The notes: a model not told the origin generated them from the letters alone. Positions 27,423 to 37,392 are shown, numbered from the stretch's first letter. The stretch: DNA of 64,000 bases from Chitinophagaceae bacterium (GCA_013140985.1 JABFRU010000021.1:62001-126000), one strand, 5' to 3'. Numbers and translations are program-made.

Positions 27423-28754
27423 TTAATGCAGTTGAAATTCTTCGATCTTCCGGTACAACGTTGTCAACCCGATATTCAGCAGCCTCGCTGCTTCGGTCTT
27501 ATTGCCATTCGTATGCTGCAATACTTTTTGGATATGTGCTTTCTCGGCTCCGGCCAATTCAAAAACAGAAAATGCATGACCGGATGTATGTTGTAACTCA
27601 AGGGGCAGATCTTTTGCGGTGAGATGGCCGTCATCATTTAATATTACCGAACGTTCAATGATATTTTTCAGCTCCCGGATATTACCCGGCCAATGATATT
27701 GCTGCAGCGCATCGAGATAATCTTTTTGCAGAACAGGAACCGGCTTGTTTGTTTTAGCAGCAAACATCAAAGCAAAATGATTCGCCAGTGCAGGAATATC
27801 CTTTACTCTTTCACGAAGAGCAGGCAACATAATTTGAAAAACAGATAAACGATAAAAAAGGTCGGAACGGAAATGACCTGCTTCCATTTCTTTCTGCAGA
27901 TCCCGGTTGGTAGCAGCAATGATGCGGATGTTTACCCTGATCGTTTTACTTTCACCTACTTTAATGAATTCACCGGATTCCAAAACCCGCAACAATTTGG
28001 CTTGCAGTTCAGGAGGCATTTCACCGATCTCGTCTAAAAAAATAGTTCCGCCATTGGCTTCTTCAAACAACCCCTTTTTTTCTTTTATAGCCCCGGTAAA
28101 AGCACCGGCTTTGTGTCCGAACAATTCGCTTTCCAACAACTCTTTAGTGAAGGCACTGCAATTGACGGCAATAAAAGCCCTGTTGCTGCGGTTACCTGCC
28201 TGGTGAATGGCCTGTGCAAAGACCTCTTTACCCGTACCTGTTTCGCCAAGCAATAAAACGGTGGCATCAGTGGCAGCTACTTTTTTTGCAGCTATTATTG
28301 CCTGTTGAATAGTTGAGGATTGTCCAATTATACTTTCGAAAGAATATTTATTTCCGACTTGTTTTTCCAGTTGCGCTACTTTTTTTGCGAGATGGACTTT
28401 ATCAATAGCCCGGTGCAGCAACGGGATGATCTTATCATTGTCATCGCCTTTGGTGATATAGTCAAAAGCCCCATTGCGCATGGCCTGCACACCATCGGCA
28501 ATATTGCCATAGGCGGTAAGCAAAATGATCTCAACGGAAGGATGCTCTCTTTTTATTTGTTTTACAAAATCTACACCATTACCATTGGGAAGTTTTACAT
28601 CGCAGAGAATAACATCTATGGATTCTTTTTCTATAATTTTTTTTGCGTCTTTCAGCGAACCGGCTTCAGTCACATCAAATCCTTCAAGGCTGATGATGCG
28701 TCTAAGTAACTGCCGGAGTTTTTCCTCATCGTCAATGATCAGTATTTTATTCAC
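27423..28754 (-). CDS. NtrC-family sigma-54-dependent response regulator
   Basis: 443 residues in the order receiver (1-120, phospho-acceptor Asp52 in VILCDVKLPNGNG), AAA+ sigma-54 activator (about 145-375) and Fis-type helix-turn-helix (405-443). Walker A GETGTGKE is at 170-177, the sigma-54-contacting GAFTGA loop at 217-222, and Walker B GGTIFLDEIGEM follows. It lies directly upstream of kdp and takes the place of the OmpR-type KdpE of proteobacteria. The cognate kinase is presumably the one at 18808. Its own stop is followed by a terminator, so it is expressed separately from kdpFABC. Confidence 0.93.
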   Translation of the reverse strand: MNKILIIDDEEKLRQLLRRIISLEGFDVTEAGSLKDAKKIIEKESIDVILCDVKLPNGNGVDFVKQIKREHPSVEIILLTAYGNIADGVQAMRNGAFDYITKGDDNDKIIPLLHRAIDKVHLAKKVAQLEKQVGNKYSFESIIGQSSTIQQAIIAAKKVAATDATVLLLGETGTGKEVFAQAIHQAGNRSNRAFIAVNCSAFTKELLESELFGHKAGAFTGAIKEKKGLFEEANGGTIFLDEIGEMPPELQAKLLRVLESGEFIKVGESKTIRVNIRIIAATNRDLQKEMEAGHFRSDLFYRLSVFQIMLPALRERVKDIPALANHFALMFAAKTNKPVPVLQKDYLDALQQYHWPGNIRELKNIIERSVILNDDGHLTAKDLPLELQHTSGHAFSVFELAGAEKAHIQKVLQHTNGNKTEAARLLNIGLTTLYRKIEEFQLH

Positions 28755-28786
28755 GGCCGAAAGTTAAGACAGTTTATTTCATTGAA

Positions 28787-29563
28787 TTAACTTTTTACCT
28801 TCTTAAAATATACCATCGCCCTTTTCTCCGCCAACTCCTGCAATTTCACTTTATCAGTAAATAATTTTCTCCGCAGCATTTTATAGATGCTGATCGTATT
28901 GTCCAATGCTTTTAAGATTGAAGTCTTGTTGTATTGGGGAACAGTGATCTTCAGGTCTTCGAGATCGGGGAGTTTTAAAGTCTTTTCTGCTTTGCGTAAA
29001 CCTCTTACCGGCATTTTATTTTTTTTCTGCATCAATGGAGCCAATACTCTTGCTCTTATAAAACCCAATCCATCCATGCATTCAAAATATTCGCCACGGG
29101 CTGCTTTAGATGCAATGTAATGTACCCATGTCCACATACGGTCTTCGATCCATTGAAAGTCGGGCTGCGGCCATTCTGCTTTTGTAAATTTAATGATATC
29201 AGTAAGCTGGTCATCTCTTTCAAATAATACAATGGGGTTTTCAATACGATCATGAAACTCTGGTAATGTCAAAAACTTTATATCAACATGGAGCAACGGA
29301 TCATCATATAAACAAATTAGCAAACGGGGTTCTCCTACATGCTCACCAGTAAAGCCGGAAATAAAATTGCCAAAGCTCTTTGCATATTTCATCATCTTTT
29401 CTCTATCATCACTTATCTTATTTTTAGTGATCAAAACAAGATCGAGATCGGAATATTCATCCAGCTCATCGGTGATCCATGAGCCTGCAACCGCCAATCC
29501 AATTACATCCGGGTTTTTTTTAACGATCTCCACTACTTTATCTGCAAATTCTTTTTGTATCAT
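28787..29563 (-). CDS. Nucleotidyltransferase-fold protein
   Basis: 258 residues. The N-terminus contains VAGSWITDELDEYSDLDLVLI, the GS-x(n)-DxD catalytic pattern of the polymerase-beta nucleotidyltransferase superfamily, and a third Asp may be in DPLLHVDIKFL. The region after residue 120 is mostly helical and Lys-rich. Relatives include aminoglycoside adenylyltransferases and toxin-antitoxin MNT proteins, but no antitoxin-like partner is adjacent, so a resistance or toxin role is not supported. Substrate unknown. Confidence 0.65.
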   Translation of the reverse strand: MIQKEFADKVVEIVKKNPDVIGLAVAGSWITDELDEYSDLDLVLITKNKISDDREKMMKYAKSFGNFISGFTGEHVGEPRLLICLYDDPLLHVDIKFLTLPEFHDRIENPIVLFERDDQLTDIIKFTKAEWPQPDFQWIEDRMWTWVHYIASKAARGEYFECMDGLGFIRARVLAPLMQKKNKMPVRGLRKAEKTLKLPDLEDLKITVPQYNKTSILKALDNTISIYKMLRRKLFTDKVKLQELAEKRAMVYFKKVKS

Positions 29564-29599
29564 ATTTCTAAAGATAAAAATTGCGGGAGCTATTCCAAT

Positions 29600-29631
29600 A
29601 AAAAACCCGCCTCGTTTTAAACGAGACGGGG
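29600..29631 (-). terminator. Terminator after the GLPGLI gene
   Basis: On the minus strand CCCGTCTCGTTT/AAACGAGGCGGG forms a stem with one mismatch, followed by TTTTTTATT. Confidence 0.8.
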
Positions 29632-29653
29632 CAATTCATGACTATAATCTTTT

Positions 29654-30454
29654 TTATTGCATCCTTATCACCCGGTGACCACCCTGGTTATTCTGCTGCA
29701 TTTCACCCATCATCTTATCTCTTTCTTTTTTGAATTCTTCCTGTGTATAATGTTTTTTGCCAGTCGGTTCTTTGATAACAGTAAGATCGGCTTTTTCGGA
29801 AATGCTGGTAGCAATATATGCCTGCCGGCCATTCGCTACATCCATTTCCAGTATCAATCCCGGTAATTGACCCTGGTATTCGCCGGGGCCTGCAGAAACA
29901 GGAATGCTGCTCGTAAACCATGCAATGATCGTTGCAGTATCCTGCACTTCTTTGCGTTCCATTTTTCCATTATCCATATTCATCATTGTTCTTGTAGTAA
30001 TATTGGTAGCAACGGCCTTCATGCAGGGCTTATCCAAAATGGTTTTAGTTTCACCAGTCATTTTCCATTTCAACGAACGGACACTGTCATCAATGATAAA
30101 TGTTTTATCAAGAAATTCTTTTTTCTCTGTTTTTTTACCTGTTTCAAAATTGGTGTACAGCACATCGTTACTGCCGGCCACTATCATCCTGATCTGTGCG
30201 CCACCTTCGCTGGTAAAAGAGCCACCATCGTCATCATTTTCCAGTTCAGCAGCCTTCCACAAGGATTGATTGTTACCAAACACAAGTTCAAAATTATCTT
30301 TTCTTGTTTGCGGCACCACCTGTTCTTCGCCATTGATATTAAAACGGGCCTGCATCTGGCTGGTACGCTGGTAAACAACTTTACCTTCTTTTTGCTGTGC
30401 CTGCACAAGACTTACAGATAATACAAGGCAGCCGGCGATCAATATTCTTTTCAT
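29654..30454 (-). CDS. GLPGLI family secreted protein
   Basis: 266 residues. Signal peptide MKRILIAGCLVLSVSLVQAQ. The family's namesake motif appears as GQLPGLILEM near residue 208, preceded by a typical IAWFTSSIPVSAGPGEYQ and by KWKMTGETKTILDKPCMKA. The C-terminus has YTQEEFKKERDKMMGEM. GLPGLI proteins are periplasmic, specific to Bacteroidota, and of unknown function, often next to CarboxypepD_reg outer membrane proteins. Here it is divergent from a two-component system, which may regulate it. Confidence 0.9.
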   Translation of the reverse strand: MKRILIAGCLVLSVSLVQAQQKEGKVVYQRTSQMQARFNINGEEQVVPQTRKDNFELVFGNNQSLWKAAELENDDDGGSFTSEGGAQIRMIVAGSNDVLYTNFETGKKTEKKEFLDKTFIIDDSVRSLKWKMTGETKTILDKPCMKAVATNITTRTMMNMDNGKMERKEVQDTATIIAWFTSSIPVSAGPGEYQGQLPGLILEMDVANGRQAYIATSISEKADLTVIKEPTGKKHYTQEEFKKERDKMMGEMQQNNQGGHRVIRMQ

Positions 30455-30570
30455 GTGTTTTAGTTTTTATGTTGACCAAAGCTATGGCCGTGGCTGCGCA
30501 AGATAAGTTAAGCCACCTTTCATTTAGGTTAATAAAGGTTAATGCCCTGTAAATGCCCGGTTCATTGAAT

Positions 30571-30578
30571 TACTTTTG
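30571..30578 (+). promoter_or_regulatory. -7 promoter element of the kinase/regulator pair
   Basis: TACTTTTG, an exact TAnnTTTG match, 17 nt before the ATG at 30596. Confidence 0.45.
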
Positions 30579-30595
30579 TTGCCTAATTATTTTGC

Positions 30596-32053
30596 ATGAA
30601 CAGGCTTCGCTGGCTGGCATTATTAATGGGTATTACCATCCTCGGTATTACCGGTTTCCAGTTATACTGGTTGAAGCAAAGCTATGAACGGGAAAAAAGG
30701 ACACTGGACATAAAAACAGCCATGCTCTTCCGGGAAAGTATCATGCACCTGCAGATGGCCAAATTAAAACTGGACGGATTTGAATGGGGTGACAGCGCCA
30801 GGAAGGGCAAAGTAAAAATGGTAATGGAAAAAGGGACAGACCGGGTCAGCGTACGGTTTGCACCGAAGCAAGAGATCGTTTCTACTATCAATGTCATAAG
30901 AGATAAGCTGACCGATTCGCTGAGGCAGACAGTAACATCATCAGGAATGGTGATCGCAACCGGCAAGGATTCGCTTTTTGAATTCAACCGGCAGGTGGTG
31001 CCGGGTGGAAAGGGCGGACGAGATCATGTTATTAGTTTATTATACGGAGTGGATTCTTTACAGGATTCAATTAGAGTGGGAGAAATTGATACCGCTTACC
31101 GCATGACGCTTAAAGCAGAGAAACTGGATATCCCTTTTTCTATTCTGCGGCAAGAGAATGTAATGACGGAAGAGCCAACAGCCGGTGCAGTAACGATCGG
31201 GTTTTCCAAACCGGTTACATATAAATTAAACCTTGGAAATACTTTCCCTTATTTGCTAAAAAAGATCAGCCTGCCGATATTGTTTTCTGTTATCCTGCTT
31301 GGCATCACCATTCTTTCGTTTGTATTACTCTACCGGAATTTACTAAGGCAGAGAAGACTGGCAGCATTAAAAAATGAATTCATCAGCAATATCACACATG
31401 AATTAAAAACGCCGATAGCAACTGTTGGAGTAGCTATTGAGGCATTGAAAAATTTTAATGCCATCAATGATCCGCAGCGGACAAAAGAATATTTAGATAT
31501 TTCTTCCAATGAATTGCAACGGTTGGGATTGTTGGTTGATAAAGTGCTGAAGCTTTCCATGTTTGAAAAGAAAGAAATTGATTTGAAATTTGAAACGATC
31601 AATTTAAAAACAGTGGTGGATGAAGTAGTAGCTTCTTTGCGGTTACAACTGGAAAAATATCATGCAAGGGTTACCGTGACAAGCCAGGGCGATACAATTA
31701 TGAAAGGGGATATGCTGCATTTGCAAAGCGTAGTATTCAACCTGCTTGATAATGCATTGAAGTATGGAAAAAAAGAACCAGCCATTGATGTAACAGTAAA
31801 ACAGGAAAGCGAAAACATTGTATTATGCATAACGGATAACGGTATCGGTATGGCACAGGAATACAAAGACAAGATATTCGATAAATTCTTCCGCATACCC
31901 CATGGCGATACGCATAATGCAAAAGGATATGGATTGGGATTGAGTTATGTGGCGCAGGTGATCCAAAAACATAACGGAACTATTTCTGTTGACAGCCAAC
32001 CGGGTATCGGAACGAAATTTACCATCACATTACCAACAAACAGCAATGAGTAA
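30596..32053 (+). CDS. Sensor histidine kinase
   Basis: 485 residues. Membrane segments at about 5-25 and 225-246 enclose a 200-residue periplasmic sensor domain. HisKA has the phospho-acceptor His268 in FISNITHELKTPIATVG. The ATPase domain shows NLLDNALKYGKK, DNGIGMAQEYKDKIFDKFF and YGLGLSYV. There is no HAMP or PAS domain. Its last codons overlap the start of the response regulator gene by 8 bp, so the two are cotranslated. The signal is unknown. Confidence 0.9.
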   Translation: MNRLRWLALLMGITILGITGFQLYWLKQSYEREKRTLDIKTAMLFRESIMHLQMAKLKLDGFEWGDSARKGKVKMVMEKGTDRVSVRFAPKQEIVSTINVIRDKLTDSLRQTVTSSGMVIATGKDSLFEFNRQVVPGGKGGRDHVISLLYGVDSLQDSIRVGEIDTAYRMTLKAEKLDIPFSILRQENVMTEEPTAGAVTIGFSKPVTYKLNLGNTFPYLLKKISLPILFSVILLGITILSFVLLYRNLLRQRRLAALKNEFISNITHELKTPIATVGVAIEALKNFNAINDPQRTKEYLDISSNELQRLGLLVDKVLKLSMFEKKEIDLKFETINLKTVVDEVVASLRLQLEKYHARVTVTSQGDTIMKGDMLHLQSVVFNLLDNALKYGKKEPAIDVTVKQESENIVLCITDNGIGMAQEYKDKIFDKFFRIPHGDTHNAKGYGLGLSYVAQVIQKHNGTISVDSQPGIGTKFTITLPTNSNE

Positions 32054-32732
32054 GACAACAGTTTTATATGTAGAAGATGAGTTGTTTTTGGGCAAGATCG
32101 TTAGAGAAAGTCTTGAAAGCAGGGACTTTGAAGTGATCATGGAGAGTGACGGCGCTAACGTTATTGACCTTTTCAAAAAAACAAAGCCCGATATATGTGT
32201 GCTGGATATTATGCTGCCGAATAAAGATGGTTTTACTATTGCTGATGAGATAAGAAACCTGGATGAAGAAGTGCCCATCATATTTCTTACCGCCAAAACA
32301 CAAACAGAAGATGTGGTGAAAGGGTTTTCGTTGGGCGGCAATGATTATGTCCGTAAACCGTTCAGTATGGAAGAGCTCATCGTTCGCATTCAGAATTTAC
32401 TTCGTAACAAATCGGAAGGGGGAAAGATCAGCGGCGGCACTGCCACCATGGGTAAATTTAATTTCCAGGTGAACCGCCAGGTATTGAGTAACGGAAAAGA
32501 CGAAAGAAAACTTTCTTTCCGGGAAAGTGAGCTACTGAAATTATTATACGAAAACAGGGATAAGATCATTGATCGCAAAGACATATTGAATCTCTTATGG
32601 GGGAATGATTCATTCTTCAATTCCCGCAACCTGGATGTTTATATTACTAAGCTCCGCAGCTATTTAAAAGAAGATCCTTCGCTGGAGATCATTACGATTA
32701 AAGGGATCGGTTATCGCTTCGTGGCCGGGTAA
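32046..32732 (+). CDS. OmpR/PhoB-type response regulator
   Basis: 228 residues from the ATG at 32046; the track's start at 31989 lies well inside the kinase gene. Receiver domain with acidic pair E10/D11 and phospho-acceptor Asp54 (CVLDIMLPNKDG), Thr in FLTAKTQ and Lys in YVRKPFS. The C-terminal winged helix (about 132-228) has RESELLKLLYENRDKIIDRK and YITKLRSYLKEDPSLEI...GIGYRF. Partner of the kinase encoded immediately upstream. The GLPGLI gene across the divergent promoter is a candidate target. Confidence 0.93.
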   Translation: MSKTTVLYVEDELFLGKIVRESLESRDFEVIMESDGANVIDLFKKTKPDICVLDIMLPNKDGFTIADEIRNLDEEVPIIFLTAKTQTEDVVKGFSLGGNDYVRKPFSMEELIVRIQNLLRNKSEGGKISGGTATMGKFNFQVNRQVLSNGKDERKLSFRESELLKLLYENRDKIIDRKDILNLLWGNDSFFNSRNLDVYITKLRSYLKEDPSLEIITIKGIGYRFVAG

Positions 32733-32737
32733 AGCGA

Positions 32738-35700
32738 TCAATTTTTTGTTATCACTTTTGCAGCGGCGCTATTCAGTAATAAAATAAATGAATTGTTTTG
32801 CTGCATTGGAACTATTCTTCTTACTTCACCTTCGGCCGGTAAGCCGCTTTTCATATCTGAAATAAAATTCCCTTTGCCATCTCCTTTTAAATAAAGAGCA
32901 GCCATGGCGTCATAATTCCCGGTGCTTACATCTGCATCATACGAATTGCCGACAACAACGAGATCATTCATCCCGTCTTTGTCAATGTCATCTACTACCA
33001 GATCATTGATGGTTGAAAGCTGTGCCATTTCAGGAAATGCTTCGAAACGAAAACGCATATTTCCTTCATTAATGAATACACCGGATTCAAAACAGGTAGT
33101 TTTATAAATATCCATTCCCTTTTTCTGTTCTGAAGTGAAAATATCATCCATGGTTTTTCCAGCATACATTTTATAGCGGTAAAAATTCTTCCGCATAAAA
33201 GGCATCTGGTCTATCAGCTGATCCCGGTGATACATCGGGTAACACTTACCATATATATAATAACCCAGCAGGGCATCATAACTACCGCTGTTGTCAAAAT
33301 CCTTTCCATAAATGGTGCAAGGCTCAGCCAGCGTAGCCCTGATCTTGGAATTGATGCCGCGGTTCCCTGCAATGATATCGAGATCGCCGTCTTTATCAAT
33401 ATCGTTTAACTGGATCGTATTCCACCAGCCGGAGATATCACTTAATGATGCCGTTCCTTTTTTGTCAACGAGGCTGTTCATGGTTACCGCAGCATCAGTT
33501 TTTGTCCATTTATCGCCGGTTCTTTTGTAGATCATTACAGGCATCCATTCTCCTGCTATCAACAATTCATTTTTTGAATCGCCATCCACATCACCCCATG
33601 CTGCGTAGTTAACAATACCCTGGTTGTTGTTAATCCCTTTAGCTTCTATTTCTGTTACATCTGTAAATTTTCCTTTGTCATTGCGAAGCAACATATTGTT
33701 ATCATGCAGGGGAAATTTACCGGGCTTTACTCCACCGCCCACAAACAGATCCATATCACCATCTTCATCCATATCTGCCGCTATTACATGCGAGCCATTA
33801 TTCGTTTCTTTGGGCAATGAAATTAGAGAACGAATAAAATTCCCCTTGCCATCATTTATATACAAACGATCCTGGTATAATGTATTACCGGCAGAAAATT
33901 GGGCGCCGCCGCTTACTACATAAAGATCATTATCCTTATCTCCATCGGCATCAAAGAAAACAGCACCACCATCTTCAAAGGCTTTGTCTTTTGTAAAAGC
34001 AGCCTGTATCTTTTTTGTAAAACTTCCATCAGCATTTTGCATCATCAGGGTGCCTTCAGTCCCGGCCGGGCCGCCAACATAAATATCTTCACGGCCATCG
34101 CCATTCACATCTGCTTTCGCATAAAAAGGTCCTTTGCGACTGCATTTGTAGGGGATAAGCGGCTCCCTTTTGAAATCAATAAAATCATTTTCCTTATGAG
34201 TGTAATTGAATTTGGTTTTCGGCGCATCGGCAAATAATATTTTTCTTCTTTCTGCTACAGGAGTGGCGGGTACTGCATCCGATTCATATAAAGTGATCAC
34301 CTGTCCCGCAGCAATATTATTGAGTACAATTTGTTTGCCAGAAGGAAAAGTGATCTCAGCCATCGGCACTGTTGTTTCTTTACCCAGGCCAAAATGCAAA
34401 AAATGTTCATTGGTTGACATATAACCCCGCTGCGGATCATAGCGCATCATTTGAAGGCCGCCTTTTGCATCGTATAATTTTACAACGGGGCCATATATTT
34501 CTTCAGGAGAACCTTTTCTTTTATAGAATTTAAAGCGGATATACGTTGATGCATCCATTTCATTCAAATTGTTGCGAAGTATGAAAGCTTCATCATCAGC
34601 ATTATTGATGATGATATCCAGATCGCCGTCATTATCCAGGTCGGCATAAGCAGATCCATTGGAAAAAGAAGGCGGCGCATCGCTCCATTTGTCGGAGAAA
34701 TTATCAAAACGCAGAGAACCATTATTGCGATAAAAACAATTCTTTACCCGTATAGAAGGGATCTGGCTGAACCATTTCATCATGTCCACCGGCACCCCGG
34801 CAGCTATAAGGTTTTTCATCGAGTCGATAAAATATCCTCTATAATCCCAATCATTCACATCTCTTTTATATCCGTTCGCTACATATATATCTTTCCAGCC
34901 ATCGTTGTCAAAATCAGCAATCAATGGTCCCCAACTCCAGTCTGTTTCTGCAAGACCGGCATAATAGGAAGCTTCGCTGAAACTCCCGTTACCATTATTC
35001 AACTGGAGTGTATTGTGATTATATTGCCAGTACAGGCCGAGTTGAATTGACAGCATGAACTTATCGTAATTCAAATGCTGGGTAAATAATCTTTTTTGAC
35101 GATCGGGATCTTCAAAGGCCATATCAAGAATAAAAATATCTTCCAGCCCGTCATTGTTGATGTCAGTTATATCTAATCCCATTGAAGACTGACTGATATG
35201 CCGGAAATAACTAGTGAGCTTATCGGTAAATGTCCCGTTCTTATTATTGATATAAAGAAAATCAGGTTTTTTAAAATCATTGGCTACATAAATATCCGGC
35301 CAGCCATCTTCATTAATATCTCCTACAACGGCGCCCAGGCCAAATGTATGGGTAGAGATGCCGGCTTTTTTACTTACATCAATAAAATGGCCATTCCTGT
35401 TCTCATACAAACGAAGGCTTACATATTGTCTTGACGTATCATCGATCATCACAATTTTTCCATTCTCCATTTTTGCATTGATCACCATGTTATTGGTGAA
35501 ATCTATGGAGTGATTGACAAGGAATGCATCCATATCACCATCTTTATCATAGTCGAAAAATTGTGTTTGAGTAGTGTGGCTTGCATCATCGAGCCCATAT
35601 TCCTTTGACTTGTCTGTAAATGTGAGGTCTTTATTATTTATATAAACGATCTTCTTCCGGTATTCTGGTACAAAGGGCCCAGATTTTGAAACAATAATAT

Positions 35701-36076
35701 CCATCCATCCGTCATTATTAATATCGATCATATTCACCCCCGTCTTGATACCCATTCCGCCATTTACACCGGCCTTATCAGTAATATCCATGAATTTCAT
35801 ATTGCCGGTATTCATATATAGTTTATTGAAACCAGTGGTGGAGCTGAAATAAATATCCTGGAGTCCATCATTATTAATATCACCTGCAGCAGCGCCAGCA
35901 CCATTATATAGATACATATAATCATAATAGAAAAATTTATTGTCTTCATAAATATCATTGCGGAAAGTAACGCCTGTATAGGAAGAGGGCAATGTTGAGA
36001 ATAATTTTTTTTCCTGCGCCAGCAGGCTGGTAATGGTGAGAAAAAAAGATAATAATGCAATAAAGGCCTTATACAT
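32738..36076 (-). CDS. CRTAC1/FG-GAP (VCBS) repeat protein with ASPIC/UnbV domain
   Basis: 1112 residues. Signal peptide MYKAFIALLSFFLTITSLLAQ. Many beta-propeller repeats of the type DINNDGxxDIYxxN carry the Ca2+-binding DxDxDG-like loop (DINNDGLQDIY, DFDNDGWKDIYVANG, DIDKDGDLDIIAGN). An ASPIC/UnbV-like segment lies near 530-600 (HFLHFGLGKETTVPMAEI), followed by a second propeller. Extracellular or surface protein; such proteins occur in polysaccharide- and matrix-related loci. Its start overlaps the stop of the haloperoxidase-like gene by one base (TAATG), so the pair is coupled. Confidence 0.88.
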   Translation of the reverse strand: MYKAFIALLSFFLTITSLLAQEKKLFSTLPSSYTGVTFRNDIYEDNKFFYYDYMYLYNGAGAAAGDINNDGLQDIYFSSTTGFNKLYMNTGNMKFMDITDKAGVNGGMGIKTGVNMIDINNDGWMDIIVSKSGPFVPEYRKKIVYINNKDLTFTDKSKEYGLDDASHTTQTQFFDYDKDGDMDAFLVNHSIDFTNNMVINAKMENGKIVMIDDTSRQYVSLRLYENRNGHFIDVSKKAGISTHTFGLGAVVGDINEDGWPDIYVANDFKKPDFLYINNKNGTFTDKLTSYFRHISQSSMGLDITDINNDGLEDIFILDMAFEDPDRQKRLFTQHLNYDKFMLSIQLGLYWQYNHNTLQLNNGNGSFSEASYYAGLAETDWSWGPLIADFDNDGWKDIYVANGYKRDVNDWDYRGYFIDSMKNLIAAGVPVDMMKWFSQIPSIRVKNCFYRNNGSLRFDNFSDKWSDAPPSFSNGSAYADLDNDGDLDIIINNADDEAFILRNNLNEMDASTYIRFKFYKRKGSPEEIYGPVVKLYDAKGGLQMMRYDPQRGYMSTNEHFLHFGLGKETTVPMAEITFPSGKQIVLNNIAAGQVITLYESDAVPATPVAERRKILFADAPKTKFNYTHKENDFIDFKREPLIPYKCSRKGPFYAKADVNGDGREDIYVGGPAGTEGTLMMQNADGSFTKKIQAAFTKDKAFEDGGAVFFDADGDKDNDLYVVSGGAQFSAGNTLYQDRLYINDGKGNFIRSLISLPKETNNGSHVIAADMDEDGDMDLFVGGGVKPGKFPLHDNNMLLRNDKGKFTDVTEIEAKGINNNQGIVNYAAWGDVDGDSKNELLIAGEWMPVMIYKRTGDKWTKTDAAVTMNSLVDKKGTASLSDISGWWNTIQLNDIDKDGDLDIIAGNRGINSKIRATLAEPCTIYGKDFDNSGSYDALLGYYIYGKCYPMYHRDQLIDQMPFMRKNFYRYKMYAGKTMDDIFTSEQKKGMDIYKTTCFESGVFINEGNMRFRFEAFPEMAQLSTINDLVVDDIDKDGMNDLVVVGNSYDADVSTGNYDAMAALYLKGDGKGNFISDMKSGLPAEGEVRRIVPMQQNNSFILLLNSAAAKVITKN

Positions 36077-37392
36077 TATTTAGCAGTTTTTACAGGTGAT
36101 AGTAGTTTGCTTAAAACATATTTTCCAATATCTCTTCCTTGTTTGCCACTGATACGGGCGGTCTCCGGATAGTGAATGCCTCCATATACACGGCTCATGG
36201 AAGACTCCTCCGCCGCTTTTAAAAATGAAGGGAATGTGCGGGGCTTAATGCCAAAAGGAATTTCTGTATTATCGGTGAAAGAATAATTATCACCAAACAA
36301 GCCGGTCAATACCCGGGCAGCCGCATTGCTGATAACAGCATGACCGCTGGTGAATTCAGGGAAAGGGGGTGTTTGAATATAGGGCTCCCATTTTTCATCA
36401 ATATGTCTTTTAATAACAGTGACGGGGCGGATAAGATCAGTTTTATATTTTTCATCCCAACAGGAAATGAATGCATCGTACAAAGCGATCGTAGTAAGCG
36501 CATAGGCCTGTGATGCCCTGATCAATGAAACATTTTTTTCCAAACAGGCCTGGCGGGCTATCATTACCCAATGGCCGGCTGGAGAGATCTTGTGAATGTA
36601 ATAAGTCAGGTGTCCCCGTTCCACAGTAATATTCGGGTTATCATCCCAGTATAATGCAATGGATTTTTTTACGCTGTCCAATGTGTTGCCGATCGTATAT
36701 ACTTCCATTACGTTTTTATAGAACAAAGAATTTTTCGCCATACTGTAGGTCAATTTTTCTTTCGGCGAAAACTGTGATGATGTTTTTAATGTAAGCGGCC
36801 GCATATACATCCAGTTGGGTTCTAATGCAGGAGTAAAATCAACAGGTGTCGGCTGCCAGTGTCCGTCTTTTTGCGTGTAGGTATATCGCTGCATCGCCCT
36901 TGTCTCGGCATACTGATCCTTTTTCACCCAGGCAATGATAGCCGCAGAAAATTTATTCCCATATTGAACTGACCTTTCAACAACAACGGTGTCTGTAATA
37001 CTTTTTATCGAATCAAGAAAAATTTTGCGCCAGTCCTCGAACTTATATTCAGAACCGATCAGCGCCTGCCCCACTTTTGAAAAAGCAACTGCAGCTGCAA
37101 TAAAATGATCGGTACCTTTTTCAGCTACAGGTAATGATGTTAACCCTGTTAGTTTGCCGGTTAGTGCAGGAAAGGAAGAATCTTCCTGCCTGATACATTC
37201 ATAGAAAGCAATATTGGGATAAGTATAAATGCGGCTTGATACTACAGGACTAAAAATATCATCCATCACTGCATTGATGAGTAAACTATTCAGTTCATGC
37301 AGGATCTTTTCTTTGGGTTGCGCTGATATAGTAAAAGAATTTGCAAAAAGAAAAGCGATCAAGGCAAATACCCGGCACCTTTTAAAATGCAT
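36076..37392 (-). CDS. Vanadium-dependent haloperoxidase-like (PAP2 superfamily) secreted protein
   Basis: 438 residues if the second Met is used (MHFKRCRVFALIAFLFANSF, a signal peptide); the track's Met is four codons earlier. The C-terminal half holds the vanadate/phosphate-binding pattern of the bacterial haloperoxidase-PAP2 family: DLIRPVTVIKRHI, PFPEFTSGHAVISNAAA and SRVYGGIHYPET. Homologues oxidise halides with peroxide, but some are only phosphatases, so the reaction is uncertain. It is translationally coupled to the CRTAC1 protein downstream, a pairing that suggests a joint extracellular function. Confidence 0.82.
   Translation of the reverse strand: MHFKRCRVFALIAFLFANSFTISAQPKEKILHELNSLLINAVMDDIFSPVVSSRIYTYPNIAFYECIRQEDSSFPALTGKLTGLTSLPVAEKGTDHFIAAAVAFSKVGQALIGSEYKFEDWRKIFLDSIKSITDTVVVERSVQYGNKFSAAIIAWVKKDQYAETRAMQRYTYTQKDGHWQPTPVDFTPALEPNWMYMRPLTLKTSSQFSPKEKLTYSMAKNSLFYKNVMEVYTIGNTLDSVKKSIALYWDDNPNITVERGHLTYYIHKISPAGHWVMIARQACLEKNVSLIRASQAYALTTIALYDAFISCWDEKYKTDLIRPVTVIKRHIDEKWEPYIQTPPFPEFTSGHAVISNAAARVLTGLFGDNYSFTDNTEIPFGIKPRTFPSFLKAAEESSMSRVYGGIHYPETARISGKQGRDIGKYVLSKLLSPVKTAK

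Noticed and set aside
28787-29563. Possible aminoglycoside resistance or MNT antitoxin gene
   Set aside because: Only the generic nucleotidyltransferase motif is visible; no HEPN toxin partner and no diagnostic resistance motifs.
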